Notes under the pieces: generated by a model | Seen by the model: only the letters and a program-made list of their open reading frames with translations | Databases searched by the model: none | What the model was told of the DNA's origin: nothing | Assembly: GCA_020628955.1 (NCBI GenBank) | Contig: JAHDEH010000011.1 | Location: 1-35,655 of the forward strand | DNA from: Alphaproteobacteria bacterium | GTDB lineage: Bacteria; Pseudomonadota; Alphaproteobacteria; Rickettsiales; Rickettsiaceae | DNA: 35,655 nucleotides | Reading direction: 5' to 3' | Shown here: positions 27,133-33,787 of the stretch, one piece after another | Layout: every line of letters begins with the position of its first letter | Position numbering within the stretch: position 1 is the first letter of the stretch | Translations under genes and position numbers: made by a program

Positions 27133-27888
27133 ATGCAGCTAACATGGTTAAAAAATTATAATTTATTGATTTATGAGTCTATAGATAGCACTAGCTCAGA
27201 AGCCTTAAGACTAGCCAAATCTGGAGTTGATTGTAATTTTGTTGTGTGCGCAGCAAAGCAAACAGCGGGTCGTGGTAGCAAGGGAAGGTCTTGGTCTTCG
27301 ATATATGGCAATATGCATGCCAGTATTTTAGTACAAGATGATTTTAAAATAGAAAGAAAAACGCAACTACCGTTTTTAGTAGCTAATTCTTTGCGCACTA
27401 CTTTGCAAGAATTATCACTTCAGTCTGGAATTGATATTAAAATTGAGCTTAAATGGCCAAATGATATCTTGATAAATGACAAAAAACTTGCAGGCACATT
27501 AATTGAATCAATTTTTTTGAATAATAAGCAATATATAGTAATTGGGGTTGGGGTGAACATATTGGAAGCTCCTATAGATGCGGGCAAATATAATGCTACA
27601 AGTCTATATGATGAAGGGATTATTTTAGATCATTATGACCAATTTTTATATCCATTTATGAATCAGTTTGATCAGGATTATAATTTGTGGAGGCAGAGTA
27701 ATGGAAATGAAGTTATAGAAAACTGGCTAAAATATGCGCATCAGCTTGGGCGCGTAATCACAATAGATGATGGCAGAAAAAGAATGTCTGGAGTTTTCAA
27801 GGCTATTAGCAACAAGGGTGAGATGGTTTTGTCTTTGACAAATGGCGAAGAATGTTTAATAAATGCCGGTGATTTGTTGCAAACTTGA
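27133..27888 (+). CDS. birA: Biotin--[acetyl-CoA-carboxylase] ligase
   Basis: The 251-residue enzyme attaches biotin to the carboxyl carrier protein through biotinyl-AMP. The catalytic core shows YESIDSTSSEA, the biotinyl-AMP loop QTAGRGSKGRSWSS (about residues 43-56), GNMHASILV, LKWPNDILINDKKLAGTLIE with the key lysines, and VIGVGVNI. The small C-terminal SH3-like domain follows (about 205-251). It lacks the N-terminal helix-turn-helix of E. coli BirA, so it is a ligase without repressor function. It lies between nuoN and the LolA-like gene on the same strand. Confidence 0.93.
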   Translation: MQLTWLKNYNLLIYESIDSTSSEALRLAKSGVDCNFVVCAAKQTAGRGSKGRSWSSIYGNMHASILVQDDFKIERKTQLPFLVANSLRTTLQELSLQSGIDIKIELKWPNDILINDKKLAGTLIESIFLNNKQYIVIGVGVNILEAPIDAGKYNATSLYDEGIILDHYDQFLYPFMNQFDQDYNLWRQSNGNEVIENWLKYAHQLGRVITIDDGRKRMSGVFKAISNKGEMVLSLTNGEECLINAGDLLQT

Positions 27889-27937
27889 TATATTCTTGCT
27901 ATATTAAGTTTTGAATTTTTATAAAATAAGGTATTTC

Positions 27938-28582
27938 ATGTCTTTAAAATTAATATATAACATAGCAATTCGCTATGTACTGATTTTTTTATTATTAAAC
28001 AATATAGCTCATGCGAATGGTTTGGATAGTATCAAATCTTATGTTAAATCTATAAAGTCAATTGCAGTTGAATTTTCGCAAAGCGATAGTGCTGGCAATA
28101 TTGCAAATGGGATTCTAATAATAGATAAGCCATATAAATTTAGGTGCAATTACTATAAACCATTCCCTTTGCTTATAGTTGGTAATACAAATTATGTATC
28201 GGTGTATGATTATGATATGCGCAACATGAGCCGGATTAAAGCACATGAGAATATATTTTATTTTTTGTTGGTGGATGAAATAGATTTTAGCAATCAATTT
28301 GAAGTTATTTCTGATGTAAAGAAAGGTGGTAAGCATATATTAAAACTGAATAACAAAAAGCTTAATAAAATCAGTGAAATCACATTTGATCAAAAGACGC
28401 ATAATATTGAGTTAATAAAAATCTTTGAAGAAAATAATATCATTAGTTTAAAATTTTCTAAAACTAATCAAATAACATCGGTCAAGAAAAAACTCTTTAT
28501 CATTCAAGATCCTGATGTTTTCGGCGCGCCTGATCGCCTTGAAAAAAAAGATCTGCCAAAATATTATAAAATTAGAAAATAG
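27938..28582 (+). CDS. LolA-like outer-membrane lipoprotein carrier family protein
   Basis: The 214-residue protein starts with a signal peptide (about residues 1-27, ending NNIAHA before NGLD). The mature part has the LolA pattern: SIKSIAVEFSQ, GILIIDKPYKFRCNYYKPFPLLIVG (the usual KPGRFRWEY-type motif), VSVYDYDMRNMSRI, and FGAPDRLEK near the end. LolA carries lipoproteins across the periplasm to LolB. An upstream in-frame TTG (27911) would put charged residues before the signal, so the ATG with AAGG just before is chosen. It is divergent enough that a LolA-related role in outer-membrane biogenesis is the safer call. Confidence 0.78.
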   Translation: MSLKLIYNIAIRYVLIFLLLNNIAHANGLDSIKSYVKSIKSIAVEFSQSDSAGNIANGILIIDKPYKFRCNYYKPFPLLIVGNTNYVSVYDYDMRNMSRIKAHENIFYFLLVDEIDFSNQFEVISDVKKGGKHILKLNNKKLNKISEITFDQKTHNIELIKIFEENNIISLKFSKTNQITSVKKKLFIIQDPDVFGAPDRLEKKDLPKYYKIRK

Positions 28583-28654
28583 CTGTACAAGCTGTTGAGT
28601 TTTTTATATAGTCTTTCTATAGGTTATAATTTATTTAAAATAGAGAGGTTGTGT

Positions 28655-29590
28655 ATGGGTTTTATTTTTGTAGTTTTTGTTTTGATTTTTTTGGTGCTAG
28701 TTGCATCAGTTAAAATTGTTCCGCAGCAGCAATCGTGGATTTTGGAGAGGCTTGGTAAGTATAACAAGATATTAGAGCCGGGCTTAAGTGTAATAATACC
28801 TTTTGTAGATAAAGTTGCTTACAAGCACACTCTGAAAGAGCAATCTATCGATGTGCATGCGCAAACGGCGATATCAAATGACAATGTTACATTAAAAATA
28901 GATGGCGTTCTGTATGTAAAAATAATTGATTCAGTACATGCTTCTTATGGGGTGGATAATCCATATTATGCCATAACCCAGCTTGCTCAGACAACTATGC
29001 GTTCGGAAATTGGTAAATTAAAATTAGATAAGACATTTGAAGAAAGAGAAGCTCTTAACTTAGCAATTGTTTCGTCTATTAATAAGGCGGCTAATAATTG
29101 GGGTATTCAATGCATGCGCTATGAAATTAAGGATATTAATCCGCCAGAAACGGTGTTAGAGGCTATGGAGCTACAGGTAGCAGCAGAGCGTCAAAAGCGC
29201 GCTAGAATCCTAGATTCAGAAGGTTATCGCCAAGCAGAAATAAATCAAGCTGAAGGGGAGAAGGCAAAGATTGTTTTGAATTCAGAGGCGGCCTATACAG
29301 ATCAGATTAACAGAGCAAAAGGCGAGGGCGAGGCTATTTTATATGTCGCCGATGCTACTGCTAAAGGCATAGGAACGGTTGCGTCCGCTATTACAAAAGA
29401 GGGTGGCAATGAGGCGGTGTCGCTGCGCGTTGCTGAGCAATATGTTGAAACCTTTGGTAAATTAGCGCAAAAAGGTAACACTATTTTGTTGCCAAGCGAA
29501 GTGGGTACGCCTAGTAATTTTATAGCTCAAGCGATGACGATTTTTGAAAATATCAAGCAAAAAAACACAGTAAAAAAGAAAGAAAAATAA
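28655..29590 (+). CDS. SPFH/band 7 protein (stomatin-like slipin, QmcA-like)
   Basis: The 311-residue protein has one N-terminal membrane anchor (about residues 2-20), then the slipin start VKIVPQQQSWILERLGKYNKILEPGL, the SPFH domain with AQTAISNDNVTLKIDGVLYVKI and YAITQLAQTTMRSEIGKL, and ELQVAAERQKRARILDSEG leading to a coiled coil rich in Ala and Glu. Slipins oligomerise in the inner membrane and help quality control with proteases such as HflKC/FtsH partners. No NfeD gene, the common partner, is next to it. ATG 28655 is chosen because AGAGAGG (28642-28648) precedes it. Confidence 0.88.
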   Translation: MGFIFVVFVLIFLVLVASVKIVPQQQSWILERLGKYNKILEPGLSVIIPFVDKVAYKHTLKEQSIDVHAQTAISNDNVTLKIDGVLYVKIIDSVHASYGVDNPYYAITQLAQTTMRSEIGKLKLDKTFEEREALNLAIVSSINKAANNWGIQCMRYEIKDINPPETVLEAMELQVAAERQKRARILDSEGYRQAEINQAEGEKAKIVLNSEAAYTDQINRAKGEGEAILYVADATAKGIGTVASAITKEGGNEAVSLRVAEQYVETFGKLAQKGNTILLPSEVGTPSNFIAQAMTIFENIKQKNTVKKKEK

Positions 29591-29628
29591 AAAAAATCCA
29601 AATAATTCAAAAAAAATGATTTTTATGC

Positions 29629-29657
29629 TTGCGCATACAAAAAAACTGTTATATATT
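29629..29657 (+). promoter_or_regulatory. Promoter of tRNA-Asp
   Basis: TTGCGC (29629-29634) and TATATT (29652-29657) are separated by 17 bp, about 45 bp upstream of the mature tRNA. The leader contains AGTGC...GCACT, able to pair and form a processing hairpin. Confidence 0.55.
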
Positions 29658-29701
29658 CTGTCTGCGCAAGTGCAGCGTTCGCGTTGCAAGCACTGTGCAA
29701 T

Positions 29702-29778
29702 GGGGGTGTAGCTCAGCTGGTTAGAGTATCTGCCTGTCACGCAGAGGGTCGCGGGTTCGAGTCCCGTCACTCCCGCCA
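29702..29778 (+). tRNA. tRNA-Asp (anticodon GTC)
   Basis: The 77-nt sequence folds as a cloverleaf: acceptor GGGGGTG/CACTCCC (one G-T pair), D arm GCTCAGCTGGTTAGAGT, anticodon stem TCTGC/GCAGA with loop CTGTCAC, and T arm GCGGGTTCGAGTCCCGT. Discriminator G is followed by an encoded CCA. The anticodon GTC and discriminator G identify aspartate. Confidence 0.96.
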
Positions 29779-29785
29779 TTGCATC

Positions 29786-29841
29786 TTAAATTATCTAAAT
29801 CAAGGAGGAAAGCGAAGCGTACCTTGAATTGGATAATTTAA
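29786..29841. repeat. 20-bp inverted repeat just after tRNA-Asp
   Basis: Arms 29786-29805 and 29822-29841 pair in 19 of 20 positions (one G-T, one A-A mismatch) around a 16-nt loop containing AGCGAAGCG. It starts 8 bp after the tRNA CCA. It has no T tract and may stop or process the tRNA transcript. Confidence 0.65.
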
Positions 29842-29903
29842 TATGGAACAGTGAGTGCTGGGGGCTAGAACCCAGAAGGGTTTGCAACTGAGCTCTTGAA
29901 AAG

Positions 29904-29934
29904 AGCGAAGGGCCGCTAGGCCAACTCCCGTCAC
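29904..29934 (+). repeat. Left 31-bp direct repeat flanking the GIY-YIG gene
   Basis: Identical to 30305-30335. It begins AGCGAAGGGCCGCTAGGCC and ends CTCCCGTCAC. Its last 9 bp extend into a 17-bp copy of the tRNA-Asp 3' end (TCCCGTCACTCCCGCCA) at 29926-29942. Confidence 0.9.
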
Positions 29935-29942
29935 TCCCGCCA
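29926..29942 (+). repeat. 17-bp copy of the tRNA-Asp 3' end
   Basis: Identical to tRNA-Asp positions 29762-29778, including CCA. Such copies mark insertion points next to tRNA genes or arise from tRNA-derived repeats. No integrase is present. Confidence 0.6.
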
Positions 29943-30036
29943 CCCTACGTTCTTTGAACTTCGGGCGGCATGCCAGAAGTGAATTTAGAACTAGGAGTGC
30001 CTCAAGAAGCCTTGGCGTAGTGAGGCTGTATTAATT

Positions 30037-30273
30037 ATGTTTTATGTTTATTTTTTAGAATTATCAAATAATAATATTTATGTTGGCTTTAGTAAAAATT
30101 TAAAGCAGCGAGTCAAGACGCATAATGAACATAAAGTACCTGCCACTTCTAATTTTTTGCCGGTAAAATTAAAAAGTTATGTTGCAGTTGAAACAAAAGA
30201 AATAGCAATAGCTTTAGAAAAATATTTCAAAACTGGTTCGGGAAAAGCTGTAGCATTAAAACGCTTTTTTTAA
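30037..30273 (+). CDS. Small GIY-YIG nuclease-domain protein
   Basis: The 78-residue protein is a complete minimal GIY-YIG domain (UPF0213/URI type). It has YVY at residues 3-5, YVG at 15-17, catalytic-type Arg25 and His29 in LKQRVKTHN, and Glu61 in IALEKYFKTGSGKAVALKRF. These endonucleases cleave DNA with a single metal; some act in repair, others in mobile elements. It stands alone in a repeat-rich tract downstream of tRNA-Asp, bracketed by exact 31-bp direct repeats, so a mobile cassette is possible. Cellular role unknown. Confidence 0.8.
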   Translation: MFYVYFLELSNNNIYVGFSKNLKQRVKTHNEHKVPATSNFLPVKLKSYVAVETKEIAIALEKYFKTGSGKAVALKRFF

Positions 30274-30304
30274 TTATGTTTATGTAGACTTAACTATTTT
30301 TAAT

Positions 30305-30335
30305 AGCGAAGGGCCGCTAGGCCAACTCCCGTCAC
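30305..30335 (+). repeat. Right 31-bp direct repeat flanking the GIY-YIG gene
   Basis: Exact copy of 29904-29934, 401 bp downstream. After it the sequence continues CCTGCGTTCTT, close to CCTACGTTCTT after the first copy. Between the repeats lie 370 bp, mostly the nuclease gene. Confidence 0.9.
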
Positions 30336-30341
30336 CCTGCG

Positions 30342-30489
30342 TTCTTCTAACTACGCGCAAGTGCGCTTCGTTAGACAAGTCGAGCTTCGGGTAGCGGCAG
30401 GCCAGTGTGCTTTCTTCTAAATTACGCGCAAGAGCGCTTCGTTAGACAAGAAGCTTACGAGCACAAGCCACTGTAAGTTCTTCTAACTT
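30342..30489 (+). repeat. Two and a half copies of a 38-39 bp GC-rich palindromic repeat
   Basis: Copies at 30342-30379 and 30412-30450 share TTCTTCTAA, an ACGCGCAAG(T/A)GCGC palindrome and TTCGTTAGACAAG. A third start (TTCTTCTAACTT) lies near 30478. Spacers are unequal (about 32 and 27 bp). The remainder of the 516-bp gap to dut is AT-rich without a gene, apart from a candidate promoter. Confidence 0.7.
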
Positions 30490-30639
30490 TATATCAGAAA
30501 GTTTTGTTATATCAGGTTTAACTTACGCGCTGGCGTACAAAACATATATTTTAATAATATTAGTTTATTTTAGCGATGAACCTAAATTCCTGTATAATAA
30601 GCATCTTTCAAGATAATCGCACAAAAATCAAAAAAGTGC

Positions 30640-30668
30640 TTGCAAAAATATTTGTTTAGTATTAATAT
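30640..30668 (+). promoter_or_regulatory. Candidate promoter upstream of dut
   Basis: TTGCAA (30640-30645) and TAATAT (30663-30668) with a 17-bp spacer, about 120 bp before dut. The rest of 30490-30789 shows only AT-rich sequence. Confidence 0.35.
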
Positions 30669-30789
30669 GCAATGGTTATATGGTTTTGTCTGTAGTTAAT
30701 TTTATATACAAATTTCCTTTCTGGAGTAGTGTATTTTATAAGTCATAAATTTTAGATAAAATTATTTTAAATTTTAATAAAAAAATATT

Positions 30790-31233
30790 ATGAATAAAGT
30801 TTTAATAAAAAAATTAGAAAATTTTAAAAACCTAGAGCTGCCACATTATGCAACAAATCAGAGCGCAGGAGTTGACTTGGCAGCAGCAATTGAAAATAAA
30901 ATTGTGATAGCTCCAGGTGAGGTTAAAATCATAGAGACGGGGCTTGCAATGGCGCTTCCAGCTGGTATGGAAGTTCAAATTAGGCCAAGATCTGGCCTTG
31001 CTGCAAAGCACGGCATTACTGTTTTAAATAGTCCAGGCACTATTGATGCAGACTACCGAGGCGAGGTGAAGGTGATTTTGATCAATCACGGCAGTAATGA
31101 ATTTGTAGTTGAGCGCGGTATGCGTATTGCACAGGCTGTTTTTGCAAAATATGAACAAGTAAAATTTATGCCAGTAGACTCGTTGGAAGATACGCAGCGT
31201 GGCGCTGGCGGCTTTGGCTCTACCGGCGTGTAA
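30790..31233 (+). CDS. dut: dUTP diphosphatase (dUTPase)
   Basis: The 147-residue trimeric enzyme hydrolyses dUTP to dUMP and pyrophosphate, keeping uracil out of DNA and feeding dTMP synthesis. All five motifs are seen: [20 protein letters not shown] (motif 2), [13 protein letters not shown] (motif 3), RIAQAVF (motif 4), and [10 protein letters not shown] (motif 5, the mobile C-terminal arm). Length is normal. The membrane protein at 31257 follows 23 bp later. Confidence 0.95.
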   Translation: MNKVLIKKLENFKNLELPHYATNQSAGVDLAAAIENKIVIAPGEVKIIETGLAMALPAGMEVQIRPRSGLAAKHGITVLNSPGTIDADYRGEVKVILINHGSNEFVVERGMRIAQAVFAKYEQVKFMPVDSLEDTQRGAGGFGSTGV

Positions 31234-31256
31234 AATATAAATTATGTAGGTATATT

Positions 31257-32090
31257 ATGAACGAAGAAAATATTATTGAAGTAGATAGCTTGCCGAGTTT
31301 TGGAGCTAGATTTAAAGAAGTTTTGTTATTACTGTGGCAAGCAGTGTCATTAATTTTTAGTAGATGGAAATTTTTTGTTCCTTTTATCGTGATTTGTTAT
31401 TTATTTTTTTACATTATACGTATTCCAATTAATAACTTAGGGTATTATTTTGATGCAAGTAAAGTTAATATTTGGGCTCTAGTAGCTGGAAAAGAATTTA
31501 TAAATTTTATTCCTTATATTTTTTTAAATTATTTGTTGTTCAAGTCAATATTGAAAGGTTTTATTGCAAAAAGCGATAGAAACGCAGATTGTAAAGTTTT
31601 TACTAAATTCATTGGAATTAGTCTAGTAACATTCTTGTTTTTTTTTCTATCACAAGGAGCCCTTTTTTTTGGCATACTTCTGTCGGTTGAAGAATCTTTA
31701 GCTAATGTATTAAGTTTTATTTTAGCACCTGTAATTTTTTTTGTTACTTATTTTGTTTTTTTAATTTGGTATGAAATTATTCTGTTCTGTGCAATATTAA
31801 ATCAAGATACAATATCAAAGGCAGTTAGGAACTGTAAATTGTTAACAAAGGGGTACATAATTATTATTTGCTTGGTGCTTATGGTATTATATCTATTATA
31901 CTATATACCGATGTATTATTTTATGATGAACATAAATAATTTTTCTTTGTATGTATATGTAGAAGCTATACGTTTTCTAATGTTTAATGCATTATTTGTT
32001 ATAAACTTTAACTTTCTTTATCTCTTTTATAAAAAACACAAACATAAAGTAAAGTTGGTTAGCAATAAAGAGGCGCAACAGTCAGAATAG
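31257..32090 (+). CDS. Multi-pass membrane protein, unrecognised
   Basis: The 277-residue protein has about six hydrophobic segments (near residues 36-56, 75-95, 118-140, 148-172, 197-217 and 232-258). The N-terminus (residues 1-20) is acidic and the C-terminus (KKHKHKVKLVSNKEAQQSE) is basic and cytoplasmic by the positive-inside rule. I recognise no family; the pattern of segments resembles uncharacterised membrane proteins of the glycerophosphodiesterase-membrane-domain/DUF975 type, only loosely. It lies 23 bp after dut on the same strand and ends before a clear terminator. Confidence 0.65.
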   Translation: MNEENIIEVDSLPSFGARFKEVLLLLWQAVSLIFSRWKFFVPFIVICYLFFYIIRIPINNLGYYFDASKVNIWALVAGKEFINFIPYIFLNYLLFKSILKGFIAKSDRNADCKVFTKFIGISLVTFLFFFLSQGALFFGILLSVEESLANVLSFILAPVIFFVTYFVFLIWYEIILFCAILNQDTISKAVRNCKLLTKGYIIIICLVLMVLYLLYYIPMYYFMMNINNFSLYVYVEAIRFLMFNALFVINFNFLYLFYKKHKHKVKLVSNKEAQQSE

Positions 32091-32187
32091 GTGTCAGTTA
32101 TTTCTGAATAGCTATTTGTCTTGAGTATCTGTGCTGCTGCTTAAAGTTTTAATCATTTTATGAATTTGTTTTATTGTATATATAAAG

Positions 32188-32227
32188 AAAGCGCAAGTCG
32201 GTAATTAAACCAGCTTGCGCTTTTTTT
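32188..32227 (+). terminator. Rho-independent terminator between convergent genes
   Basis: AAAGCGCAAG (32188-32197) pairs perfectly with CTTGCGCTTT (32214-32223), with a further GGT/ACC helix inside, and runs into seven T. It ends the transcript of the membrane protein at 31257. From the other strand the hairpin is followed by a weaker T-rich tract and may also serve the gene at 32249. Confidence 0.85.
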
Positions 32228-32248
32228 GAAAGGAATAAGGTGTGCTAA

Positions 32249-32650
32249 TTATTTAGCAGCTCTTTTTGCGTCTCTTTTAGCTCTTCTTTCTTTAACTCTC
32301 AGTGCTCTTTTTTCGTCGCGTTTTTTTCGTCTTTCTTCGACTCTAATTTTTCTTTTTTCATCGCGCTTTGCTCTACGCTCTTCAATTTTTTTCTTTCTTT
32401 CTTCGCTCATTTTTTTGCCTTCTTCGGCTAGTTTTGCTTCTCTTTTAGCATCGACTTCAGCTCTTCTTTCTTTAATTTTCGCTTCTCTTTTTGCGTCAAT
32501 ATTAGTGCGTCTTTCTTTGATTTTTTCCGTACGTTTTGCATCAATTTCTGCTCTGCGTTCTGCTATTTTTGATTCGTCCGCAAGAATTGTATTGGATCCA
32601 ATTAATAGCATTCCTGCTGATATTATTGAGGATAGTAGTAATTTGTTCAT
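32249..32650 (-). CDS. Exported protein made of seven 15-residue charged repeats
   Basis: The 133-residue protein has a signal peptide (residues 1-24, SAGMLLIGSNTILA before DES). The rest is seven head-to-tail 15-residue units, e.g. ERRAEIDAKRTEKIK, ERRTNIDAKREAKIK, ERRAEVDAKREAKLA and ERRAKRDEKRKIRVE, the last cut short. Every unit is rich in Arg, Lys and Glu and should form one long charged helix or coiled coil. The later units are more basic than the earlier. AGGAG (written CTCCT at 32652-32656 on the plus strand) precedes the start. No known family; a periplasmic or surface filament, or binding to acidic partners such as nucleic acid, is conceivable. Confidence 0.7.
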   Translation of the reverse strand: MNKLLLSSIISAGMLLIGSNTILADESKIAERRAEIDAKRTEKIKERRTNIDAKREAKIKERRAEVDAKREAKLAEEGKKMSEERKKKIEERRAKRDEKRKIRVEERRKKRDEKRALRVKERRAKRDAKRAAK

Positions 32651-32849
32651 AATTTTTCTCCTGAATTTAATTTATAATGTTGCAGTAAAGCCAAGAAAAT
32701 ATCTTGACCTACTATCTTCTAGTATACTATTTTTTATGGTAAAAATAACAAATATTTAAAAATACAAATAAAACAAATGTTTATTAATAGTATTTGTTGT
32801 ATTTTTATCACTCTAATATGTTTAGATTATGATTATTTTCTTTTTATAA

Positions 32850-32878
32850 TTGACTGGCTTGTTGTTTCGGCGTAATAT
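32850..32878 (+). promoter_or_regulatory. Promoter of the COG3671 gene pair
   Basis: TTGACT (32850-32855) and TAATAT (32873-32878) with a 17-bp spacer. The start codon is 51 bp further on. Confidence 0.5.
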
Positions 32879-32928
32879 ATAGGTCTTATAACAAAGCTGT
32901 TATAATTAATTTAAAAAGAGGAGTTTAA

Positions 32929-33339
32929 ATGTTAGATTTATTAAAAAAATCACTGAATCCAGGTAAAGAGAATTTGTTATTAGCGTATGCGCTATTTGCG
33001 CTTGGTTTGTGCACGTCAATGGCATTTATTGCTGCAATAATATTATTGTATATAAATAAAAATGAGGCAAAAGGGGTTTATGCTAGCCACTACAAATTTA
33101 TGCTTAGGACTATTATAATTGGTGCTATTTTGAGTATTCTGTGTTTATATTTGCAAACATCTGGTTTAATTGGTAATATGCTAACAGGTGGTTTTGGCTT
33201 TGCTTTCTTGTCATATAGTCTTGGTTCGCTGATATATTTAGCAATAATTGTTTGGCTAGCTGCAAGAGCAATAATAGCTCTTCGTTATTTGCTTAATGAC
33301 GAAGCTCATCCAAATCCAAGCACATTATTTATTAAATAG
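32929..33339 (+). CDS. COG3671/DUF4870-like small membrane protein (first of a pair)
   Basis: The 136-residue protein has three membrane segments (about residues 15-42, 60-82 and 95-117). It matches the COG3671-type pattern of an initial segment ending in a short charged loop, then SHYKFMLRT-like (here ASHYKFMLRTIIIG), and a last segment followed by ALRYLLNDEAHPNPSTLFIK. AGAGGAG (32917-32923) is a good Shine-Dalgarno. Function unknown. The gene at 33348 is a paralogue. Confidence 0.65.
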   Translation: MLDLLKKSLNPGKENLLLAYALFALGLCTSMAFIAAIILLYINKNEAKGVYASHYKFMLRTIIIGAILSILCLYLQTSGLIGNMLTGGFGFAFLSYSLGSLIYLAIIVWLAARAIIALRYLLNDEAHPNPSTLFIK

Positions 33340-33347
33340 GGTTTAAT

Positions 33348-33704
33348 ATGAGTGAAATAATAAAAACAGACCAAGAAAATGATTTTAAATTTATATATAT
33401 TTTGTATGGATTATCTGTAGTTGGTTTATTTATACCGCTATGTTTTTTGATTGTTTTAGCTCTTGCTTATGTTTACCGTGATGATTATTCAGGGGCACAA
33501 AAAAGTCATTTAACTTTTTTGTTTAGAACAATGGTAATTGGTCTTGTTGCAAGTATAGTAAGTATTATTTTGTTATTTGTCTTGATTGGAATTTTTACTG
33601 GTTTTTTATTGTGGTTTTGGATTGTACTTAGGTTAGTTTCTGGCTTGCGCCATGCGCTAAATGAAAGAGCATATCCTGAGCCAGAATGCTGGTTCATTAA
33701 GTAG
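33348..33704 (+). CDS. COG3671/DUF4870-like small membrane protein (second of a pair)
   Basis: The 118-residue protein is a paralogue of the gene at 32929. It has the same three segments and the paired motifs KSHLTFLFRTMVIG and GLRHALNERAYPEPECWFIK. The first eighteen residues are acidic and hydrophilic. It begins 8 bp after the first gene, so both are one transcript, and they may form a hetero-oligomer. Function unknown. Confidence 0.65.
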   Translation: MSEIIKTDQENDFKFIYILYGLSVVGLFIPLCFLIVLALAYVYRDDYSGAQKSHLTFLFRTMVIGLVASIVSIILLFVLIGIFTGFLLWFWIVLRLVSGLRHALNERAYPEPECWFIK

Positions 33705-33732
33705 GATAAGCGATTTAACTATTGTTATTTTC

Positions 33733-33767
33733 TAAGCGCTTATAGTCTCCAAGGCTATAAGCGCTTA
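33733..33767 (+). terminator. Strong hairpin between the membrane-protein pair and the MFS-PgsA gene
   Basis: TAAGCGCTTATAG (33733-33745) pairs perfectly with 33755-33767; T-G and C-G pairs extend it to 15. The downstream TTGTAATTT is only moderately T-rich. The MFS-PgsA start lies 20 bp further on, so the hairpin is either a terminator or a 5' leader structure. Confidence 0.5.
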
Positions 33768-33787
33768 TTGTAATTTAAAAGGATTCT

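Noticed and set aside
29840-29945. A second tRNA or a tmRNA piece
   Set aside because: Only the last 17 bases match tRNA-Asp; no D arm, anticodon arm or partner acceptor strand can be folded, and no tag-peptide frame is seen.
30342-30489. CRISPR array
   Set aside because: Only two and a half imperfect repeats with unequal spacers and no cas genes in the window.
32226-32759. A 177-codon plus-strand frame over the repeat-protein gene
   Set aside because: It is the antisense of the charged repeats, giving only Leu/Ser/Phe-rich repeats; the minus-strand gene has a signal peptide and ribosome site.
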